This document shows positions 9,271 to 18,096 of a stretch of 64,000 bases of DNA, piece after piece; position 1 is the first letter of the stretch, and every line of letters starts with the position of its first letter. The notes under the pieces are model-generated. The model ran no database searches. It was not told where the DNA came from and saw only the letters and a program-made list of their open reading frames with translations. The stretch is from Gammaproteobacteria bacterium (GTDB lineage: Bacteria > Pseudomonadota > Gammaproteobacteria > Burkholderiales > Nitrosomonadaceae). The stretch lies in contig CP054179.1 in assembly GCA_015709615.1 (NCBI GenBank), positions 2,418,001 to 2,482,000 of the forward strand. Direction: 5' to 3'. A program made the position numbers and the translations under genes.

Positions 9271-10260
9271 ATGAAACGATCATTCCCGGTTGAATCAGAG
9301 CGGCAACAAACACGTAATCCTGCTGCCGTGCCAACTATGTCGTCCGTTCATCAAGCTTTTGTGGACAATCGTGAATCGACTGCAAATCAGCGGCAATTGA
9401 TGACTGCTATCGCCAATTCACCCCAAGCCATCGCGCAAAGAAAAATCAGTCAGCTGATACAAAATAGTTCGCGCATGCTGGCGCAACGTAAAATGCTTTC
9501 CGGTGAAGCCGTGCAACGTATCGAAGAAGACGAATCCTTGCAAAAGAAATCCGAGCCGATTCAGCGGGTCGAAGAGGAGGAATTGCAGAAAAAGGCAGCA
9601 ACGGATTCTCCTGCGCAATTGAAAGAACAATCCTCTACCAAACCCAACAACACCGGCCTGCCGGATAATCTCAAGTCCGGTATCGAATCGCTGTCCGGAC
9701 TGTCGATGGATTCCGTCCGGGTTCATTACAATTCATCGCAACCGGCGCAACTCAACGCGCTTGCCTACGCGCAGGGCACCGATATTCATGTCGCGCCGGG
9801 GCAGGAGCAACATTTGCCGCACGAAGCCTGGCATGTGGTGCAACAAGCGCAAGGACGGGTGCAGCCGACGATGCAAATGAAAGATGGCGTGCCGGTCAAT
9901 GACGATCAAGGTTTGGAGCATGAAGCGGATGTGATGGGCGCTAAAGCGCTGCAAACGAAGATTGATAATCAGGCGCCAATGCAAATGAAATGCCTAGCAT
10001 GTTCCGAAGGCGAAAAAGATATCGACGGAGCAGTTACTCAAAGAAAAGCGGATTACTCGTATCGACCGCTTCCGGCGGCCGCAGGAACGGGAATAGTTCA
10101 GCGCGCCTGTTATTTTTTCAAAAATTCGGATTGCCAAGGTAAAAGAGTGTATGCCACAAGTAAGCATAATTTTAGAGACTACGCTACGTACAATTGCTCC
10201 GGAGAACGCGGAGGGGACGACTGCGTAGAGAACGATGGCAGAGGACATTGCGCTTGTTAG
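9271..10260 (+). CDS. Second DUF4157 protein with short Cys-rich C-terminus (candidate eCIS effector)
   Basis: A 329-residue paralogue of the preceding DUF4157 gene. The first ~225 residues are close to identical, including the QRIEEDESLQKK repeats and HEAWH at 184-188. The sequences part just after EHEADVMG. The C-terminal ~100 residues are different: CLACSEGEKD, then a stretch with about nine cysteines ending GRGHCAC. I recognise no catalytic family there; it could be a small disulfide-rich or metal-binding tip. It has its own strong ribosome site (AGGAGGGG). Shared head plus divergent tail is typical of polymorphic cargo made by recombination or duplication. Function beyond probable eCIS association is unknown. 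Confidence 0.72.
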   Translation: MKRSFPVESERQQTRNPAAVPTMSSVHQAFVDNRESTANQRQLMTAIANSPQAIAQRKISQLIQNSSRMLAQRKMLSGEAVQRIEEDESLQKKSEPIQRVEEEELQKKAATDSPAQLKEQSSTKPNNTGLPDNLKSGIESLSGLSMDSVRVHYNSSQPAQLNALAYAQGTDIHVAPGQEQHLPHEAWHVVQQAQGRVQPTMQMKDGVPVNDDQGLEHEADVMGAKALQTKIDNQAPMQMKCLACSEGEKDIDGAVTQRKADYSYRPLPAAAGTGIVQRACYFFKNSDCQGKRVYATSKHNFRDYATYNCSGERGGDDCVENDGRGHCAC

Positions 10261-10330
10261 CAGTATTGCCTGGTTAACACGATAATCCTTCCTGGCCGGA
10301 TTCCGGATTCATCCACCGTGCCGCAGTTCA

Positions 10331-11227
10331 CTACTCCAAAGCAGTCTGAACGCGGTTATCCATCATCAATGCACGAAAATCAGTTTCCCAGCCCTTTAAT
10401 TTATCGTGTGCATGCTGCCGTTGCGCTGGCGTGGTGCTGTTGTGCATGCGTGCGATGAAGTCGCAGGTGTGTTCGGCCAATTTTATTTGGTAAGCCCGGT
10501 AATCCGGGGCGTCGGAGCGGTGTGTGTATGCAATCAGTTTCCGCAGTGAAGCCGTGGCCAGTTCGGGGGAGGCAGATTCGGCGGCGAGCTGGCGCAGGGT
10601 TCGCAGGGTTTCTTGTTGCCGCCGCTGGCGTTCCGCGAGCCATACCTCGGGATTGAACGGGGAAGCTTCAAGGCTGGCGATGATCAAGCGCCGCTGGGTT
10701 TTGTCAATATCACCGTACAGATTCTCGACGCGTTTGACCGTCCGCTTGATGGCTGCGCGCAGCCGGTCTTCGGGATCGGGTTGCAGGAAATCCTCGCGCA
10801 GTTCCTCGTTACTTTTTGCGTAGCGTTTCTCGAGATGGCGCCACTGTGCTTCACCCAAACGCAGTACCACTGGTGTGCCGAAATGCACGGCGTGATCGAA
10901 AGCGGGTGCGACGATAGCTTGCAGTTCCTCAGACCAGCTACAGACTTGCTCCGGTGTCAGCGGGCCGTCGACCCGGCTGCGTATCGCGGCTAGCCAATCC
11001 GCGTACTCCGGCAACTGGTTGACGCGGTGCCAGCCAAACCATTGGTGAATGGCGTGTTTGGCGTGCGGCGCTTGCTCCCGGCTGAAATCGACATAACCGT
11101 CGAGCCACCACCAAACCATTTGCGGCCCATTATCATAGCCAAGTCTCAGCATGCTGCAACCGCTGAACAGCAATAGCAAAGCGATCAGCGCGATTCGTGC
11201 GAGTGATTTGCGTAAGGTGTGCGGCAT
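10331..11227 (-). CDS. DUF6279-family lipoprotein
   Basis: A 298-residue predicted lipoprotein: a basic N-terminus, a hydrophobic stretch, and lipobox FSGC with Cys24. The segment directly after it (LRLGYDNGPQMVWWWLDGYVDF) matches the start of the DUF6279 family, which is common in proteobacteria and largely helical. No enzyme motif is visible. It probably sits on the periplasmic face of a membrane. It is convergent with the DUF4157 genes and divergent from the DsbA-family gene, so it is transcribed alone. Function unknown. Confidence 0.75.
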   Translation of the reverse strand: MPHTLRKSLARIALIALLLLFSGCSMLRLGYDNGPQMVWWWLDGYVDFSREQAPHAKHAIHQWFGWHRVNQLPEYADWLAAIRSRVDGPLTPEQVCSWSEELQAIVAPAFDHAVHFGTPVVLRLGEAQWRHLEKRYAKSNEELREDFLQPDPEDRLRAAIKRTVKRVENLYGDIDKTQRRLIIASLEASPFNPEVWLAERQRRQQETLRTLRQLAAESASPELATASLRKLIAYTHRSDAPDYRAYQIKLAEHTCDFIARMHNSTTPAQRQHAHDKLKGWETDFRALMMDNRVQTALE

Positions 11228-11375
11228 GATGACAGGCGTCCATTCAAACGAAGCAAAAGGGAATTTTACCGCAATCGCACCTGTCTTTTTTGATGTGATG
11301 AGTTATTCAGAATCGCTAGGATTTCCGCGCCTTTGGCGATAACATTGCGGGACTTCTATTTTTGGGAGCTTGCAA

Positions 11376-12035
11376 ATGAGCGCTCCGCGAATTTTCTACA
11401 TTCATGACCCTATGTGCAGCTGGTGCTACGCCTTCAGCCAAAGCTGGGCTGCGTTGCAGCAGGCATTGCCGCGCGATATGGAGATTGTTTACCTCGTAGG
11501 CGGCCTGGCGCCGGATACCACGGAACCGATGCCACCCGCGACGCAAAAAATGGTGCAACAGGCCTGGCAACGCATCGAGCAAACCGTTCCCGGTGTGCGC
11601 TTCAATTGGGATTTCTGGTCACGCAATACACCGATCCGCTCAACGTATCCGGCTTGCCGGGCTGTTCTGGCAGCCAAAAAACAACGTGCCGAAGCCGAGC
11701 CGGAAATGATACACGCGATACAGATCGCCTATTATCAACAAGCGAAGAATCCATCGCTGCCGGAAACCTTGCAAGCCTGCGCCTGTGAGATTGGTTTGGA
11801 CGCGGAAATCTTTAGCGAAGACCTGAAAAGTCCGGCGAGAGAAAATGAACTACAGCAGCAAATTCAACAAGCAAGGAGCATGGGTGTCTATTCCTATCCA
11901 TCGTTGCGGCTGGTGCATAACAATACCGTGTTTCCGATCGCAGTCGATTATTTGGATCATCGCACCATGCTGGATGAGATAAAAGCAATCGGATCGGTAG
12001 CGGCCCGTACTTGGTCTGAAGATTTCAGAAATTAA
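11376..12035 (+). CDS. DsbA-family thiol:disulfide protein, copy 1
   Basis: About 219 residues, COG3531-like (predicted protein-disulfide isomerase of the DsbA family). The active site is MCSWCYAF (CxxC) close to the N-terminus, in a thioredoxin-fold strand FYIHDP; a cis-proline region is seen in SYPSLRLV. No signal peptide is evident, so it may act in the cytoplasm. I chose the ATG at 11376 because GGGAG lies seven bases upstream; a TTG at 11370 is less likely. A second copy, roughly 85-90% identical, lies at 13601-14239, and the similarity continues weakly for about 100 bp past the stop. A hairpin follows the gene. Confidence 0.8.
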   Translation: MSAPRIFYIHDPMCSWCYAFSQSWAALQQALPRDMEIVYLVGGLAPDTTEPMPPATQKMVQQAWQRIEQTVPGVRFNWDFWSRNTPIRSTYPACRAVLAAKKQRAEAEPEMIHAIQIAYYQQAKNPSLPETLQACACEIGLDAEIFSEDLKSPARENELQQQIQQARSMGVYSYPSLRLVHNNTVFPIAVDYLDHRTMLDEIKAIGSVAARTWSEDFRN

Positions 12036-12150
12036 TTGTTATTTATCTGATATTAATTGACTGAATTCGACTCATCACGGGTATTTGTTCGGGCCAAAAT
12101 GATTCCCGATGCGGATGAAACTGGTAACTGGAGTATTAAAGATTAAAGAC

Positions 12151-12176
12151 CAACCACCGAATATTATCGGTGGTTG
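12151..12176. terminator. Hairpin between convergent genes
   Basis: A perfect 10-bp stem, CAACCACCGA and TCGGTGGTTG, with a 6-nt loop. It lies between the convergent DsbA-family gene and the lipoprotein gene. The flanks are AT-rich but have no long T-run, so terminator activity is inferred from place and shape. Confidence 0.5.
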
Positions 12177-12197
12177 TTCGTCACTTCATCAAAGACT

Positions 12198-12656
12198 TTA
12201 ATTACCCGGATACTCTGGGTATTCCAAGATCTTCGAAGTAAAGTCACGATCTCGATTTAATTTTACCATCTTTGTTTGATGGTTATTTTGCTCCATCGCC
12301 ATTTTTCTATGGAGATCAGCAGATGCCAGACTTTCCTGTATTACTTTCTCGTATGCTTGAACATTTGCTGTAGCATGCGATTGAGCATCTAAACCTTGTC
12401 TGCCAAAGTAATAAGGACGTGCTTCATATTCCTGAAGTACTTTTTTGTTCGCTTGTAGCTTTATTTGCGCATCTTTGGCGATACCTTCGTAATACTTAAC
12501 TAAAGCATCATGATTGTTACTCGAAATTCCAGTGGATTTAGCCACTGATGGGTTCATTTGTGCACAAGCAGTTAACACAGTGAGTGCTAATAACAGGGAA
12601 GATAATTTGAGTACTTTATTAACGGGTACTCTCCAGTCATAAATAAATGTAGTCAT
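12198..12656 (-). CDS. Small helical lipoprotein
   Basis: A 152-residue protein with a lipobox LTAC (Cys31) after a hydrophobic stretch. The mature part is charged and helical, with many Lys, Gln and Glu residues (YYEGIAKDAQIKLQANKKVLQEYEARPYYFG), suggestive of a coiled coil. The ATG at 12656 has an ideal ribosome site (TTGGAGGAAT). A plausible promoter lies about 25-55 bp upstream. The family resembles small stress- or envelope-associated lipoproteins, but I do not recognise a named one. It is monocistronic. Confidence 0.7.
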   Translation of the reverse strand: MTTFIYDWRVPVNKVLKLSSLLLALTVLTACAQMNPSVAKSTGISSNNHDALVKYYEGIAKDAQIKLQANKKVLQEYEARPYYFGRQGLDAQSHATANVQAYEKVIQESLASADLHRKMAMEQNNHQTKMVKLNRDRDFTSKILEYPEYPGN

Positions 12657-12679
12657 TTTTATTCCTCCAAGATGCGTTC

Positions 12680-12708
12680 AGTATAGGTTGGGAAAGCTTT
12701 CGTGTAGA
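12680..12708 (-). promoter_or_regulatory. Sigma70-like promoter of the small lipoprotein gene
   Basis: On the minus strand the -10 box TATACT (12680-12685) and a -35-like TCTACA (12703-12708) are separated by 17 bp. The start of transcription would fall just before the GGAGG ribosome site. The -35 matches only four of six consensus bases. Confidence 0.45.
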
Positions 12709-13114
12709 TGCAGAAATTCATTCTGGCCAAATTCTTTTTGCACGTTAACTCCGCTCGCATATTGAGCAAGAAAGACTTCGCTATTACATTCATATCAATT
12801 TTTCCTTATCGAAAATTAAGCATGTATAAGAATAAACATTGCTATTCGTCAATAAAACTCATCGCTTACACTTGAATAAGATCATTGACCATTATGCACT
12901 TAAGGTCAAGAAAAATAATAATTTTTCCAACCCGATTAAACTTTACCACAAACAAAAATTAATTCCAACAAAATATCCGACTTTTTTACTCAAGAATAGT
13001 TCATTGATAAAATTTTATGCAAATTACAAAGTGGTCAACCTCGCTGAGTTTTGCTAACAAGTGAATGAAAGACGGACAGAAGAATGATCGTGCATCTTTA
13101 GTATTAGCAAAGAT

Positions 13115-13417
13115 AACAAGCTGTGTGATGGTCGAAGCTTCCATATGGAAAAACTTGATACTCTGATTCTTAATGCCTTGGCGGATAAGGTATTCGATCC
13201 CTAGTGGGGTCAAGATCATGCTGTCCGACATGAAAAAGTAGATCAGAGTCGCATAGGAAAGCCAGGACGAAGGATTGAACAAACTGACCAAGAGCTGGAT
13301 GAAATAAAGAGCGTCACAGATCGGCTTTATGAAGTGGTAGAAGAAGGATTTGCTTCTTCCTATGAGATACTTATCTTAAAACGTCAACAGACCCTAGGGG
13401 AAATGCCGAGTAATTGA
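13115..13417 (+). pseudogene. Degraded serine-recombinase C-terminal remnant
   Basis: Reading from 13115, the translation gives a decayed zinc-ribbon end (NKLCDGRSFHMEKLD) followed by TLILNALADKVFDP, then an in-frame TAG at 13202-13204. After a scrambled stretch the same frame resumes with RRIEQTDQELDEIK and TDRLYEVVEEG, ending at TGA 13415-13417. This order (zinc ribbon, LD..(I/V)..ALAD..., then a coiled helix) is that of large serine recombinases. No catalytic domain is present. The end runs into a palindromic repeat element, which shows that the region is a graveyard of mobile DNA. Confidence 0.6.
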
Positions 13418-13544
13418 TTGCACGAGCGAATCGCTTCGTTGCGCAGTACTCGCTTCCTCGTCTATCTGATCGATATGTCTCGGTCGCTGCGTTCCGCGCG
13501 CCTCGCGCTTCATCACGTTCATCGAATTAATCAGCATTTCCCTA
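13395..13544. repeat. ~147-bp palindromic element, copy A
   Basis: Its ends are TAGGGGAAATGCCGAGTAATT (left) and AATTAATCAGCATTTCCCTA (right), imperfect inverted repeats. The interior (GCACGAGCGAATCGCTTCGTT, then GATATGTCTCGGT and CATCACGTTCATCGAATTAATC) matches copies B and C at 53319 and 60047. This copy has the most decayed left end. It lies just before the second DsbA-family gene, leaving about 55 bp for any promoter of that gene. Confidence 0.75.
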
Positions 13545-13600
13545 TGATTCCCGTGCCTTTGACGCTAAGATTGCAGAACTTTTTACTTTAAACGCTCGCA

Positions 13601-14239
13601 ATGAGCACTCCGCGAATTTTCTACATTCATGACTCCATGTGCAGCTGGTGCTACGCCTTCAGCCAAAGCTGGGCTGCATTGCAACGGGATTTGCCGCGCG
13701 ATATGGACATTGTTTACCTGGTTGGCGGCCTGGCGCCGGATACCACCGAACCGATGCCGCTTGCGACGCAGAAAATGGTGCAGCAAGCGTGGCAGCGCAT
13801 CGAGCAAACCGTTCCCGGTGTGCACTTCAATTGGGACTTCTGGTCGCGCAACACGCCGATCCGCTCAACGTATCCAGCCTGCCGGGCCGTTCTGGCGGCT
13901 AAAAAGCAACGCACTGAAGCTGAGCCAGAAATGATCCGCGCCATTCAAACCGCCTATTATCAACAAGCGAAGAATCCATCGCTGCCGGAAACCTTGCAAG
14001 CATGCGCCCGTGAGATTGGTTTGGATGTGGAAACCTTTAACGAAGACCTGAAAAGTCCGGCGATAGAAAATGAACTACAGCATCAAATGCAACAGGCGAG
14101 AAGTATGAAAGTTTATTCCTATCCGTCTTTGCGGCTGGTGCATAACGATACCGTCTTTCCAGTTGCGATTGATTATTTGGATTATCGAACTATGCTGGAT
14201 GAGATCAAAACAATCGAATCTGTGGTGGCTCACACTTGA
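13601..14239 (+). CDS. DsbA-family thiol:disulfide protein, copy 2
   Basis: A 212-residue paralogue of the gene at 11376, with the same MCSWCYAF active site and about 25 scattered substitutions, many conservative, so it appears to be under constraint or recently duplicated. The C-terminus is seven residues shorter. Unlike copy 1, no clear ribosome site precedes the ATG (TTTAAACGCTCGCA), because the upstream DNA was replaced next to the palindromic element. It may therefore be poorly expressed. The 380-bp gap that follows holds a decayed copy of the DNA downstream of copy 1 and a hairpin. Confidence 0.75.
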   Translation: MSTPRIFYIHDSMCSWCYAFSQSWAALQRDLPRDMDIVYLVGGLAPDTTEPMPLATQKMVQQAWQRIEQTVPGVHFNWDFWSRNTPIRSTYPACRAVLAAKKQRTEAEPEMIRAIQTAYYQQAKNPSLPETLQACAREIGLDVETFNEDLKSPAIENELQHQMQQARSMKVYSYPSLRLVHNDTVFPVAIDYLDYRTMLDEIKTIESVVAHT

Positions 14240-14507
14240 TCATAATATTGATGGATTGAATTCTATCCATTGCGAGCATTTATTCGAGTCTAGAACGGTT
14301 CACCAAGTCTGATAAACTTGGTAACTGGATTATCGAGGTGTGCTATCAAATATGGGTTCATATGGTTCAGCAGCCTATGTAAATATTTTATGAAACTTTG
14401 GGTTCCATGAAATTCAACACACCTTGCTCAGTTGACTTTCCCTCTCGAAAACTTACAATTTCCATAAGCGCCATTTTCCGATGAGTTCAATACAACAAGG
14501 TTTACTC

Positions 14508-14529
14508 ATCGCCACTAGGTAGTGGCGAT
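14508..14529. other. Perfect 22-bp palindromic hairpin in the 14240-14621 gap
   Basis: ATCGCCACTA and TAGTGGCGAT flank a central GG. It lies about 95 bp upstream of the start of the IS-disrupted gene. No T-run follows, so it is more likely an operator or RNA structure than a terminator. The rest of the 14240-14621 gap holds only sequence related to that downstream of the first DsbA copy; I see no gene in it. Confidence 0.4.
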
Positions 14530-14850
14530 TAAAAACTCGGAAAGGCAACGGATGAACGTTATTCGTTAGGTATCAACCTCACCTTTCATCTACTCAAAGA
14601 CATGTATACGGAGAATAAGACATGAATCAACCGAACACTTCGACTTCTAAAAAAATCACGACAAAAACATCATTTCTCTATTTTATTGGATTAATGTCCT
14701 TGTGTTCGTACTCAAATGCAAGCACCCCTTCTGCGAAGGATATTGAGAAGAATCTTTCTAATTTATTTATAGAGTGCAAATACGTTAAAGTTTCGAACGT
14801 AAAAAAATTAAATGGAATGCCATCAATCGATGGTACATATTTGATTAAGG

Positions 14851-15721
14851 TGTAAGAAATCTCAGGGTTGTTTACAGAGAGGTTGATTGAAATAAGCGTT
14901 GAGTATTTCATAAGGGGTTGCGTTATACAAACTCTTATGGGGTTTGACGGTGTTGTAGAAGTTAATGAAACGGACAAGTTGAATACGTCGGTCAGCAGTG
15001 TCTTTAAAACAGAATTTGTTGTGCCACATGTCCATGAGCGTGCGGATCACGCGCTCAGCTTTCCCGTTGGTTTGAGGACGATTGACACGAGTAAACTTCT
15101 GACCGATACCGTGTTGCCTGCAAGCTTTGACAAAAGCATGATCGTCAGTTCCTTTAAATTCCGTGCCGTTATCGGAATAAGTGCAATCGATTTGATAAGG
15201 ACATTGGGCAACAGTAGCGATGAGAAAGCAAGCGGCGCTGTATTGAGTTTTATCGGGGAAGATATCGGCATATAATTCCCTGGAGAAATCATCGATGGCC
15301 ACAAACAGGTACTCGCGAGGTTCATTGGCAGACTGTCCTTTCAATAATGGAAGCCGCTTGGTATCGAGGTGAACGAGCTCGCCCGGATAAGATTTGTTAT
15401 AGCGCTTCGCTTCACGCTTGAGACGTTCCTGGATGGTTTGCTCTACTTTAGCCAAACGTTTGAGGCCATACTGCAGTGTCTTGAAGCGCTGATTGGTACT
15501 GCTACGCGGAGTAAATTCCTGGAGTCTGGCTCGTTTCAGTACGTCATAAATCGTTGGCCGGCTGACGTGAAAGTATTCTGCCAGCTGAACTACCTTCCAC
15601 AGCCGGGTTTGATACAGCCGCCAGATTTCCTGACGATCCAATAATGTTAAACGAGTGCGTTTGTGTATGTTCATCTACAGTATTCTCCTGAATACTGTAA
15701 ACAACGCTAGAAATTCTTACA
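14851..15721. mobile_element. IS481-like insertion sequence, 871 bp, complete
   Basis: The ends are 27-bp imperfect inverted repeats that start TGTAAGAA and finish GTTGTTTACAG, with five mismatches. The element is flanked by a perfect direct repeat ATTAAGG (14844-14850 and 15722-15728), the target-site duplication. It carries one intact transposase on the minus strand. The element looks complete and recent, since the duplication is perfect and the interrupted gene can be restored in frame. Confidence 0.93.
14862..15674 (-). CDS. IS481-family transposase
   Basis: A 270-residue DDE transposase. The N-terminal helix-turn-helix (VVQLAEYFHVSRPTIYDVLK, about residues 28-47) would bind the element ends. 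The integrase core shows the catalytic acidic residues in VHLDTKR, YSDNGTEF and NGKAERVIR. The C-terminus NFYNTVKPHKSLYNATPYE is typical of the family. It reads antisense to the host gene and spans nearly the whole element, with the stop inside the left inverted repeat. It appears intact and potentially active. Confidence 0.92.
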   Translation of the reverse strand: MNIHKRTRLTLLDRQEIWRLYQTRLWKVVQLAEYFHVSRPTIYDVLKRARLQEFTPRSSTNQRFKTLQYGLKRLAKVEQTIQERLKREAKRYNKSYPGELVHLDTKRLPLLKGQSANEPREYLFVAIDDFSRELYADIFPDKTQYSAACFLIATVAQCPYQIDCTYSDNGTEFKGTDDHAFVKACRQHGIGQKFTRVNRPQTNGKAERVIRTLMDMWHNKFCFKDTADRRIQLVRFINFYNTVKPHKSLYNATPYEILNAYFNQPLCKQP

Positions 15722-16252
15722 ATTAAGGCAACCTTCGATCTAAATATCAAACCAATAGGTGAAAACGCCAAATTGTGGAAAGAATATTCTGAGAATCTTA
15801 CGAGATACAATTTACTTGAACAAAAATTTAAAAATGAATCAGAAAAATTAACTGAAGCGCGAACACTAATAAAGCTTGAGTTTGAAAATAAAATGAATGC
15901 ATCAACGTCGGGAGAAGAAAGAGATTCAATAATCGAATGGCAAGATGCCGAGAGAGCACGTATTGATTCAGACTACCAAACACTAGTAACGCGACGTTCC
16001 GCCAGTTTGAAAGAAGCTGACCTTACTTCATTTGACTCATCAGGGAATTATACCTTTCGCAAGCAGGGACAAATCTTTGATCGTGAGTGCCCAATCAGAA
16101 ATACTCTAGGGAAAACTTTAATGCACAAGGCAGTTCCATTGTTTGATAGCGCTAGTAAGAAAGTAGAAATTCTTGGAAATGGTGGTTTAACTTCGTTTTC
16201 GTACGATTTACGAATGATCAACACGGAAAATGGATGGCAATTGAACTTTTAA

Positions 16253-16652
16253 TCTCTGTGGGTTAATCCCCTTTCCCTTGTAACGCAAGTTGTTTGAAAA
16301 TTAGAAAATTAATACCTTGCTTTTAGTTAGGGTAATTTATTTCAGCCACGTAGTTAATCAGACTACATTACACTCACTGGAGTCCGTTTTTCTGGTTTCA
16401 GTCGGACTCCAAGCAGAGCTGGATCGATCAGCTAAATGTTAGGCATATGGATTTCTCGCTACAGATATGGAGATTGCATGTGCGACCCCATATTGAGTTA
16501 CCTCGTGCAGTGACACGAGGGGCTTACAAATACATTTATTCTTGAAAGATGTTGTCAAAAAATAATTTGGTTTTTCGTCTCGGGTCTAGCTGCCACAGTT
16601 GAGTGGCTGTTTTTGACTGGAGGCGGGTGTTTCAATCACGCCAATTTTTATC
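16253..16652. other. 400-bp gap with several hairpins, no gene
   Basis: I see no coding frame of quality. Three stems are visible: GGAGTCCG/CGGACTCC at 16379-16410, CCTCGTG/CACGAGG at 16501-16520, and GCCAC/GTGGC at 16592-16607 followed by TGTTTTTG. The last would be a weak rho-independent terminator for rightward transcription. The block separates the disrupted exported-protein gene from convergent dapE. Confidence 0.45.
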
Positions 16653-17855
16653 TCACCCAAAAGAAAAGTACTTCTTCAATTTATCCCAAAAACCATCGGT
16701 GTCTGAATCGGCCACCGCAGTTTTATCGATCAGCAAGTTTTCCATAATTAATTGATAAATTCTCGATAGTTTCTCGAGATCATCCACCGCTACGTGTTCG
16801 TTCAATTTGTGGATGGTGGCATTACGCGGGCCGAATTCGATGACTTGTGTGCAGATATCGGCGATAAAGCGGCCGTCCGATGTGCCGCCGGAGGTGGAAA
16901 GTTGCGGTTCGATGCCGGTGGTTTCGACGATGGCGGCGTGCATGGCATCGGCTAGTTCCGCTTTCGGTGTGAGAAACGGTTTGCCCGACAATTCCCACTG
17001 CAAGTCATAGTCCAAACCATGTTTACCAAGAATTTCATACACGCGGTTTTGGAGCGATTCAACGGTGCTGGCGGTCGAGAAACGGAAGTTGAATAACAGG
17101 TTCAGCGTGCCGGGGATGACGTTGGTCGCGCCGGTGCCGCCGTGGATGTTGGAGATATGCCAAGTGGTCGGCGGGAAATATTCGTTGCCTTGATCCCACT
17201 CGGTCTGCGCCAGTTCCGCAATCGCAGGCGCAGCCAGATGAATCGGGTTTTTCGCTAGATGCGGGTAGGCGATATGGCCTTGGATGCCTTTGATCGTCAG
17301 ATTGCAGGATAGGGAGCCGCGCCGGCCGTTTTTGATGGTATCGCCCAGCGTGTCGGTGCAGGTCGGTTCGCCGACGATGCAGTAATCCAGCAGCTCGCCG
17401 CGTGCCTTCAGCGTCTCGACCACTTTGACCGTGCCGTCGACGGCGATGCCTTCCTCGTCGGAAGTGATCAGCAATGCGATGGAGCCTTGATGATTGGCAT
17501 GTTGCGCCAAGAACGCTTCAATCGCGGTGATAAAGGCGGCGAGCGATGATTTCATGTCGGCGGCGCCGCGGCCGTACAGTTTGCCGTCGCGGATCGTGGG
17601 CGTGAACGGGTCACTGTCCCATTGCTCCAGCGGGCCGGTGGGCACGACGTCGGTATGCCCGGCGAGGCATAGCACCGGGGCCGCATCGCCGCGCCGCGCC
17701 CAGAGATTGTCGACCTCGCCGAAACGCATTCTTTCGATACGGAAACCGAGTTTTTCCAGGCGCTCGATCAGGATTTCCTGGCAGCCGTCATCGGCGGGGG
17801 TGAGTGAGCGGCGGGCGATCAGTGTTTGCGCAAGCGACAGTGTGTCATCGGACAT
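16653..17855 (-). CDS. dapE: N-succinyl-L,L-diaminopimelate desuccinylase
   Basis: DapE hydrolyses N-succinyl-diaminopimelate in the cytoplasm, a step to meso-diaminopimelate for lysine and peptidoglycan. The M20 metallopeptidase signature is clear: LAGHTDVVPTGP with His67 and Asp69, GRGAADMKSSLA with the shared metal ligand Asp100, and TSDEEG with the catalytic Glu134 and ligand Glu135. The dimerisation domain includes KGIQGHIAYPH and a later SGGTSDGRF. At 400 residues it is some 20-25 longer than usual, through a C-terminal tail (DGFWDKLKKYFSFG) that looks like an added amphipathic helix. It appears monocistronic. Confidence 0.95.
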   Translation of the reverse strand: MSDDTLSLAQTLIARRSLTPADDGCQEILIERLEKLGFRIERMRFGEVDNLWARRGDAAPVLCLAGHTDVVPTGPLEQWDSDPFTPTIRDGKLYGRGAADMKSSLAAFITAIEAFLAQHANHQGSIALLITSDEEGIAVDGTVKVVETLKARGELLDYCIVGEPTCTDTLGDTIKNGRRGSLSCNLTIKGIQGHIAYPHLAKNPIHLAAPAIAELAQTEWDQGNEYFPPTTWHISNIHGGTGATNVIPGTLNLLFNFRFSTASTVESLQNRVYEILGKHGLDYDLQWELSGKPFLTPKAELADAMHAAIVETTGIEPQLSTSGGTSDGRFIADICTQVIEFGPRNATIHKLNEHVAVDDLEKLSRIYQLIMENLLIDKTAVADSDTDGFWDKLKKYFSFG

Positions 17856-18096
17856 GATTTTTTCCTGAATTTAACAAGTTAAAAATGAGCGGCGGCTCGA
17901 GTGTATGAAAACCACAACAAACGCGGCATAATACTTCGGCGTTACAGTAGGGATTTGAGCGATTATCATGTAAATTTGCGGCTGTAGCGCTTTGAGAAGA
18001 TTGCCGGATTTTACACGCCTGTTTGAAGTCTTGTACAACACCGTGTCATCATGCAGCAAAGTTGACCGGGTTTAACTCACTACGAGGAAGATCACC

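Larger units (their letters stand above)
14622..16252 (+). pseudogene. Exported protein gene disrupted by an IS element
   Basis: The first part (14622-14850) encodes a signal-peptide-like N-terminus (SFLYFIGLMSLCSYSNAS) and about 76 codons. The second part (15729-16252) encodes a helical, charged domain (WKEYSENLTRYNLLEQKF) and a C-terminus ending NGWQLNF. If the IS and one copy of the 7-bp duplication are removed, 14850 joins 15729 in frame (codons for YLIK then ATFDL) and yields an uninterrupted 250-residue protein. The disrupted form is probably non-functional. The ribosome site ACGGAG precedes the ATG. I do not recognise the family; export to the periplasm is inferred from the N-terminus. 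Confidence 0.85.

Noticed and set aside
12839..13057. 72-codon frame on the plus strand
   Set aside because: Very AT-rich, no ribosome site, composition like random sequence.
13001..13291. 96-codon minus-strand frame
   Set aside because: It is the antisense of the recombinase remnant.
16430..16460. GTTAGGC-like end resembling an integron attC site, with another GTTAGGT at 14565
   Set aside because: No matching left half (RYYYAAC) or paired L boxes are found 60-130 bp away, so a cassette array is not supported.
17871..18059. 62-codon minus-strand frame upstream of dapE
   Set aside because: No ribosome site and no recognisable pattern; probably the untranslated region between divergent genes.
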